From NCBI GenBank assembly GCA_010645155.1, contig JAAGOF010000064.1, positions 2,366,612-2,430,611 on the forward strand: a stretch of 64,000 nt of DNA, written 5' to 3'. This document shows, in pieces, positions 57,126 through 64,000 of the stretch (its first letter is position 1; each line of letters starts with the position of its first letter). The DNA is from Tigriopus japonicus (Eukaryota > Arthropoda > Copepoda > Harpacticoida > Harpacticidae). The notes beneath the pieces were generated by a model that was not told where the DNA came from, did no database searches, and saw only the letters and a list, made by a program, of their open reading frames with translations. A program made the translations under genes and the position numbers.

Positions 57126-60100
57126 CTTCTGAACGATCTTACTCAGGGGAATTGATGATCTGAACACCGGCTCCCCGGGTAATTGGGGCCTTCCAGCGTA
57201 CTATGGGTGTGACCCACCGTTGGTCTTGAGAATGAATAATCAAGGGGCTTAACTCGGAACATTAATGAAGTCTTCTCATAGTTGTGGAAGAGGTAGAAGA
57301 CCATGGGCGGGAATTCGTGTTAGAAAAGTTTGCTCCTTGGCCAAGGACGCTCTGAGCTCACTTTGGTATTTTGAGAACGAATAACCTTGTGTTCTCTCTC
57401 GTCCCAAATGGAATTCTGAATTGTTTTGCAACAAGTTTGTTTCGCCTCTTTGTTCTTCCTTTTGTGTCACTCACTGTCTATTTCTACTATTTGAAAGTCC
57501 ACAAACTGTATTCCGAGAATAAGGCTTGATAAGCCAGGTTTTTCCCCTTCAAAAGGCGGGCTTGCTTGACTTGATATCGATCTTTGGTGGAACGCCACTG
57601 CAGTTCAGCTGTCCTTTGCACACTTTCAATGAACACTAAACTCACAGTGGGCCGGTTTTTTGATGGATCTGGATCAGAATGGCCACAGCTCTTATCTTTT
57701 TTGAGGATCAAAAGACAATGTTTGATCTCAAAAGAAAGCCTCGCACTGAGTTTTGCACCATTTGTTGCTCGGTTGTGACTACAATTGGTGAGTTCATGTA
57801 GTGCTCGCGTTTCGAAGGTCAAACTGAAGGCCAAGGGCGAAATATAGGCCCAACAAAAGCTCTCTTGTACAACTTTCTTGCTAAGCCAGACTAATCAAAG
57901 GCTGGCCATGTAATGATTATTGCTTGTAGCGATCTGCGTTGACCTTGCCTTGAATTCATGGCCCAAAGCCCACGGAAAACCTTGGCAATCGATATTTCCT
58001 CAGTTGGCCGTTATCGTTGTATCTGTATTGTGGGACGTATGGAGAAAGGTCCAGAGAAAGACAACCACTCGTCTAATTGTGGACAAGACAAGCCATCGGA
58101 AACTTTGGATTGGGGATTTAGAGAACAAACTCCTTCGAAGACAGCAACACCTTCTTCGTCAGCAAAGGTTGCCCACAGCGGTCATTAAATGGATGGCCAG
58201 GTTTTACGTTAGAGACGGTACAATTTTCCATCACAGATTGGCTGCCTCACACCAAATCTAATTTGTCAAGTTTGGCACCCTAAGAGAAAGAGAGTCAGCC
58301 AAGTCAGTCGTTCACAAAGGCACCACCTCCACCGCCATCACCACTAATCACGTAGCAGGCCAAGTCCCAAAAAATATAGCTCTCGGCCAGGTTGATTTGA
58401 ACGAAAGATTGGTCACGCAAACTTGTTACTCATGTCACTGATTCCGTCACTTTCAATTGGGGCAGGTGCCAAATGCACGTTCCCAGCATTTGCATCTGAA
58501 AGGCCCCTACTCGTTATGTGGCTTGCACACGTATAAATCAAGCAACGAACTCCCTTCGAAATGAATATGCTGCAGGAGGCTAATCGAACGATAATCATCG
58601 CTTTGGATCACATAGATGGCTTCCTCGCTCAGATCCATGTCAAATCGGGTACTCAAATTTCTTTCCTGACTAGTTTCCGATTGTCCAATGCTGCCCAGGA
58701 AACAAGAAGAGAAGAACTTTGTACCAGAGATCCCCTCTGACAACTTCGAGACCTGGGTTTCAGAAATCACTCAAACACAATGATGTACCAGGCTGTATGT
58801 AGCTAGCTAGCACTTGTTTGGGTATAAGGGACAAGGACCCAAACTCCGTTGAGCATTCATTTCTCGTGCTTCCGAGTCACATTCAGAGAAAACCTTAGGA
58901 GTGGAAGTAATGCCTTGAGAGTCCTTATTCTTTCCCACTACTGAAGCACAATGATGATGAAGAAGGAACGAACCACGAAAAAGAAGACCTGGTATGAGAC
59001 AATTTCAAGGCGAAGAAGCGTAGGATCTGGTTTGGTTTTCTCGTCTTAGGTAAGGAGGAACGGGAGGAAAGGGAACCAACGGCTCTGTCGCCGCCGTCTG
59101 CGGCGTTGTTGAACAGCCGCTCCCTCGTTTCTCTGGGATATTAAGGCCTGCGGCGGCCTTTTCTTCTCCTTTGAGTCGGCTCTATGAAGGCCAGCAAAGA
59201 AGAATCCCAGGGTGAAGAAGAAGAGGAGGAGGAAAACAGGAACTGGCCTTCAACTAACGGGACAATTCCGAGCCAAAGCGACGAGGATCAGTGCACATGC
59301 GCTTTTAGGAACGTTAGGTTTTCCTCTCAGAGGCTCGTCAATTTGAAAGACGCCTCTTTCCTCTGCTTCTTCCAGGGAGTCAAAGTCTCGATACAAAATG
59401 CTCACAACTTTTTCAATATGAGAAAGGACTCGTGTCAAAATCATGATTTGATCTTTATTGACTGGCTGGCACATTTTTGGAACGCTCACGCTGACGTTGT
59501 CACTTTTTCCAAGCGTCTCCCGTGGCAAAACTCGTCACCCTTTTCTGTATGAAAATGCTAATCCATTCGTCAGATTGTTCCACGTAACTAACGAATGAAA
59601 GGACCAACTGGCAATGCAGATATCAAACCGTTTTGGAACAACAGAGTACAAATCGACTTGTCGTTGAGGGCAGGGAATTAAGTTATCCACAAGCTTGCTA
59701 CATAATGCCCTTGGGCGAGGTCGGGAAAACGTAAGTGGGATACAAGCCTATTCTTGTTCCTTTGTGAGCCTGAAGAGGACTTTTCGTTGAATGGTACGTG
59801 GGAGTAAATTACTGCATCGAACCTGTCTTGGAATGGTTTATGGTGGAACGAAGAAGAATGCATTCATTTTGAAGTCAAAGATGCCAGAGCCCTGACGAAG
59901 ACAACAATAGAAATTCCATTGCGCTGGAATAGTCAAATTCCTTTAAGAATTCAATACATAGCGCAGAATGTATTTTCATTTTTACCATTCCAACTGATTA
60001 TGTCGACCGACAAGGCTCTGAAGATGATCAGCCACTGGATTTTATTTTTCCACCCTGATCCACTTTTTGACATTTTTGACAATAAATCTTCTCGATGTCC

Positions 60101-61385
60101 CATTTGACATTCAAGAGTTATGATTGCACATGGTGACAAATGTATCATTGGAGTGAGACGTCCTTGTCCCACGTCCCACCAACCACTACTCCAAACAATC
60201 AGTGGTCAGAAAAGGAAAAAAGAAAGGAAAAGACTCCATTCAATTGAAGGGGCCGACGGACCACAGGCTCAAACTCAGCTTAAGTGTTTTATCCACCATG
60301 TTACTCATATATCATGGAGACAAACCGTGACCATGGCGTTAGGATTACAGACCCTGGCGTCAAGAAGGGATATGCAAATATTTATGGATCCCACCAGTCC
60401 CTTTCTTGCTTGAAAAAGAACCTTTCTCGGTTACCTCAACGCAGGATGATGGGCTAAGAAAGTCTTAACTGTTACTTCCAATTCCCAAGACAGCGTTCAA
60501 GAAAACATGAGCAGTTCTTTGGAGGAAATTGAATCAAGACCTTGGCAAGGGGAAAATTTCTGTTGTCTTTAGAAGCCAGAATGGCTGCGTGCTCGAACGT
60601 ACAGTGTAAATGGTTAAGTGTTTCCCCTTCGCACGGAAAGGAAAAATCAAAGAGTGTTTGGCGTTTTGTTAAAGCTCATAATTTCTAACCAATAGACGAG
60701 ATGTTTCTTCATTTTCTTCATGGACCATCATCTCTTCTGTTAGTTTCATTGATTTAATGCAAAGTTTCCGGCGAGTTCTGGTTGCAATGGTGATGGATGA
60801 AAGGCGAAATTGTTAAAGTTCGTTACCCCGTGGATTGATATCAATGCTTAAGTTAAAAGTTAACAGTTCTAATCATTTTTCCCAAGCTCTGTTCTTTCAA
60901 GTGTGGAACAAATTAATGTGCTCTTTAGTTTTTGGTGCACACTAGTTTTTAGTGGTCTTTTCTAGATTTTTGGGTCCATTTGACTTGCAAAAGGGCTCTT
61001 GTTATGATTGAGTCAAATTGGGTTGGAAACATTTTCTTGGAAACGAGATGTCGATATAATTGTTTTGATGTTGTTATTTTTGGAATAGTTCGTTGTATAT
61101 TCGACCAAAAAGCACCGAAAGGGTTTTTAGAGTGGAACATAACATACATGCAATTATTAAATTGAACCTCTGGAGGAATGAAGTCGCACGACCATATCAG
61201 CACACACAAGAAGTGTCATAGGTCACCAAATGCAAAGAATGGCGTACGAGTAAATATTATAGAAATATTATTATATGAACGTGAATATTGGAGTAACACA
61301 CTACGAGGTTTTTCCAAAACAATAATGTGTGGTGCAACAAGATCAACAAAAAAAAACTTGCTAGAGAGGACAGCAAAGGGGAGAT
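57126..61385. other. Upstream of DUSP12-like gene, no gene supported
   Basis: A GC- and CpG-rich patch at about 59080-59165 stands out against the AT-rich surroundings and may be a promoter or first exon; the frame from ATG 59184 begins with an acidic run (EEEEEEE) but leads nowhere recognisable. Other frames on both strands show nothing. Confidence 0.35.
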
Positions 61386-61444
61386 GGTTGTAGCGCAGTT
61401 AGTTAACACGCGTCCGAGGGTTCATGGGTTCATGGGTTCGATAT
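61386..61444 (+). repeat. tRNA-like relic with internal short repeat
   Basis: GGTTGTAGCGCAGTTAGTTA resembles a tRNA D arm/A box, and GGGTTCGATATC is close to a B box. Between them GGGTTCAT is repeated. Not foldable as a tRNA; a SINE head or pseudogene is possible. Confidence 0.3.
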
Positions 61445-64000
61445 CATATATAAAATATGAAGGATTTTTTCCTAAACTTGGGAACAATTCTGTTCCAGAA
61501 GATTTTGAACCGAAAAATACTGAGATTTTTTTCTCAAATCCTATTCTTTAAAGTGCATGTCGACTTTTGGTCAATCACTTTTTTCTTGCTTTCATTATGT
61601 CTTTGGCACTACATGAAGGTTTTGTTGAGTATCTTACGAGAAAATTAGAATTCCGAAGAACCTACTTGACTAACTTTTGGGGATGAGACTCCCCAACAAT
61701 CGTTTCCTACTCCAGACTACAGAGGTTCTATACTCCAGACCTGGGTTTTGGGATTCGACTGATGGTGAAACTGCCCCACCACCGATCCCATTACTACTAT
61801 ACAGGGATAACCTATATAATAGTATTAATACTGGATACGAACTCGCGGAATTTCTCCGGCACGCAACCTCCGGTATGAGGCCGAGATTCGTAAACAAGAA
61901 ATACAAACGGCCATGTTGGGAGCGGAAAATCAAACGGAAATCGACCAAAATTCCAAAAGATAGTGCGCCAATCGGTGTTCCCTGTATTTCAAGCGGGTCC
62001 AGCCAAGTCCTAGCCTTGGTAAAGGTCAACCCCACGCCCCAAAATCAGTCCGATGTTGGTGTTTTGAAGACAACAAGTTCAGCCATGAACGAGTGAATGA
62101 AAGAGTGAATAAATGATCACATCATGGAGGGCTAATTCATTGGTCACAAGTGCGAATGAACCTGCAAGATGTCTTTTCTTCAAGATGACGATCAAGTGAT
62201 TAAATGAAATTTGATGACCAGGTTACCTGATACCAATCATTAGAAGTGATAGCCTCATCTGAAGCAAATAGAAAGAAAATGGACCTGAATTCGAGCGCAA
62301 ATTCCTCGTGAAAAAGGATAAAGAACCAACTTTCGCTCGTACAAAAACGGAGAGTTTCTTTACGCACATCCAATACACAACTTGAACAACAAAGAATATT
62401 TTACGATTCCATGAATTATCAACAACAAAATGACGTTTTTTTTCCGAGCTCATATATCATCTGACTTGAACGTCTTATTAGTATCTTTGAACTTACAATT
62501 GAACCCATCCATCAAAATTTAAGGTATTATCCTGAACTGAATTAACACATGCCAAACTTTGCATGAAATCAAGGTTTTTATAAGTTGTGTCACCTTGGCA
62601 TAATTTAATGTTCTATAAATGATGGCCCATTTTTGAATTTCTTTTATTGTATGGTTGTGTTTTTTAGTTCAGGATAATAAGGACAGGTAAGATATTCTTA
62701 AGTTGTTCAAGTTGCGTGATGGACGAGTGCGATAAAACTCCCCGTTTTGATCCGGGTGAGAGTATGTGGGGAAAGTTGGTTCTTAATCCCTTTTCAAGAG
62801 GAATTTGCGTTCGGATTAAGGTCCATATAGAACAAAGAAAGAAGAAATCCTCAGTGTCAAGAATTCGATCAAATGAAGAGCAAATTAAGATGACTTTGAA
62901 ACCTATCAGGTGGACCTACTAGTAATGGATGGGCTCAATATTTTGATCTGCCTTTCGAGTCAGTCAGCCCAAATTGGTGATCTGACAGTCTAACCCGGAT
63001 TACATGGACCCTCTCAAAGTCTTTAGAATGAAATGCTCCCATCAAGATTGAATTGTGTGGATTTTTCATTCAATTTGATTGTTAATTCCTGGACAAGGGG
63101 ATCTAAGAAGACCAATCAAACCTTATCAAGCCTGTAGAGCCTATCCCTGCAATGATAAGACATGATCCTCTGGTCCTGAAGGACCCTTACCCCCAGTCCT
63201 GCGTGGTCCTGACCTTCTTGAGCCCCAAGACTTGAAAAAATTTCAATCAAATCCACAATCCAGGATTTAATCCCCACGTTTTTTTACTCATTTTGTCTCA
63301 AGGACATTGTGATTGCCTTTGTTCCTATTCCAATCCGGATCAGATGGTTGATCTGATCCAGAACCCTCAAAAGTGCCCTTTAATAGTTATAGCCAACAAC
63401 ATCTCCGACTTGGACTCCATCTTGTTTCAAAATGAGACCATTCTTGTTCTTTCATTTTCCTATGGAAATGGTTCCTGCGTTGTGGAGGTGTTGAAGAGGA
63501 TAGAAGATGAGTAACACTCCAGATACCACCACAGATACTTCTGTTGAGCATTGTTTCACTGAAGTTGGACTAATGGGTGAAGCAAGATTCCATCTACGTA
63601 TTTTCCTCATTCTTATGAGGACTAAAATCCTTTGGAGAGTTGAATGTCAAAAGTTCATGAGACGAGTAAAAAGAGTGCTGGGACTTCTAAATTCAAGGTG
63701 AAGAACATCCAGTCCACAAATATTAACACAAAAAGTTCGACAGAATTCTTTCAAGACACGTGTTCAACAGTTTTAGCCGTTAATAAGGAATAAATGACGT
63801 TGTGTCAAAATATAGCCTCGGCCTCATACCATTTTTTCAAAAATCGGAGTTCGTGTCCACCCCTTTCAGGGGTTCCTGCTACTATACTACTTTCAGATAA
63901 AAGCCTTCTGGAGGCTGAAATCTGTCTTAAATTGAATTTTTGATGCGATGAGTTGAAAAGGCTCAAAATTTGACTGAAACTGCCAAGAGTTTCATTTTTT
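61445..64000. other. Window end, no gene supported
   Basis: At 61670-62096 both strands are open for more than 120 codons over the same stretch, a pattern seen in repeats. The plus frames at 62719-62922 (MDECDKTPRFDPGESMWGK...) and 63293-63514 (after a pyrimidine-rich stretch ending in AG) may be single exons of genes that I cannot identify. Confidence 0.3.

Noticed and set aside
63293..63514. Possible exon near the window end
   Set aside because: It follows an acceptor-like site, but I could not recognise the family or find neighbouring exons, so it is only mentioned in the window-end entry.
1..64000. CRISPR arrays, bacterial operons, rRNA genes, riboswitches
   Set aside because: Nothing of the kind was seen; spliced animal-type genes show that this is a eukaryotic nuclear sequence.

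Overview
This is a eukaryotic nuclear window. Coding genes are split by short GT-AG introns (63-73 bp for the smallest, several hundred bp for others), the protein families are animal ones, and the space between genes is full of foldback (MITE-like) elements, a Tc1/mariner transposon and broken LINE reverse transcriptases. Gene content and compact layout fit an arthropod, and a copepod crustacean is my best guess. That is inference; no species-diagnostic marker was seen. There is one assembly gap (17590-17724).

Layout. 0.8-2 kb: a two-exon four-pass membrane protein (minus). 2.6-5 kb: a C2H2 zinc-finger gene followed by a broken tandem copy. 6.2-8.1 kb: a PDGF/VEGF-family ligand with a predicted membrane anchor (plus), convergent with a small secreted lysine/arginine-rich protein (minus). 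9.8-13.7 kb: BORCS5 (lysosome-positioning BORC subunit) and, 109 bp downstream on the same strand, ATG7 (autophagy E1 enzyme) in five exons. The spacing and an acceptor-like site in the gap suggest a two-gene transcription unit. 14-18.5 kb: gene-poor, with two copies of a MITE family and the N gap. 18.6-21.7 kb and 32.3-35.4 kb: two copies of an A1CF/RBM46/RBM47-type three-RRM RNA-binding protein gene, facing each other tail to tail. Between them lie about 10.6 kb of nested transposable elements: an 830 bp near-perfect hairpin inside a second MITE, a solo copy of that MITE, an intact DD37E-type Tc1/mariner transposon sitting in the terminal repeat of a larger element, and two head-to-head LINE fragments. 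37.6-39.4 kb: a two-exon protein with a membrane segment at each end. 54.5-57.1 kb: a long intronless DUSP12-like dual-specificity phosphatase. The stretches 39.4-54.5 kb and 57.2-64 kb hold almost no supportable coding sequence, only MITEs, two tRNA-like relics and an AT-rich tract.

Functional links. BORCS5 and ATG7 both act on the lysosome/autophagy route, so shared transcription would make sense. The paired RNA-binding genes keep almost identical middle exons and one almost identical intron, but have different first exons and diverged C-termini; recent duplication or gene conversion of the middle is the simplest reading. The most unusual protein is the VEGF-like ligand: the cystine-knot cysteines are kept, both positions that normally make the inter-chain disulfides are replaced, and a transmembrane segment plus a tail of roughly 100 residues follow the BR3P-like cysteine repeats.

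Exon joins given here were worked out by eye from splice-site and reading-frame agreement; they are not backed by transcript data.
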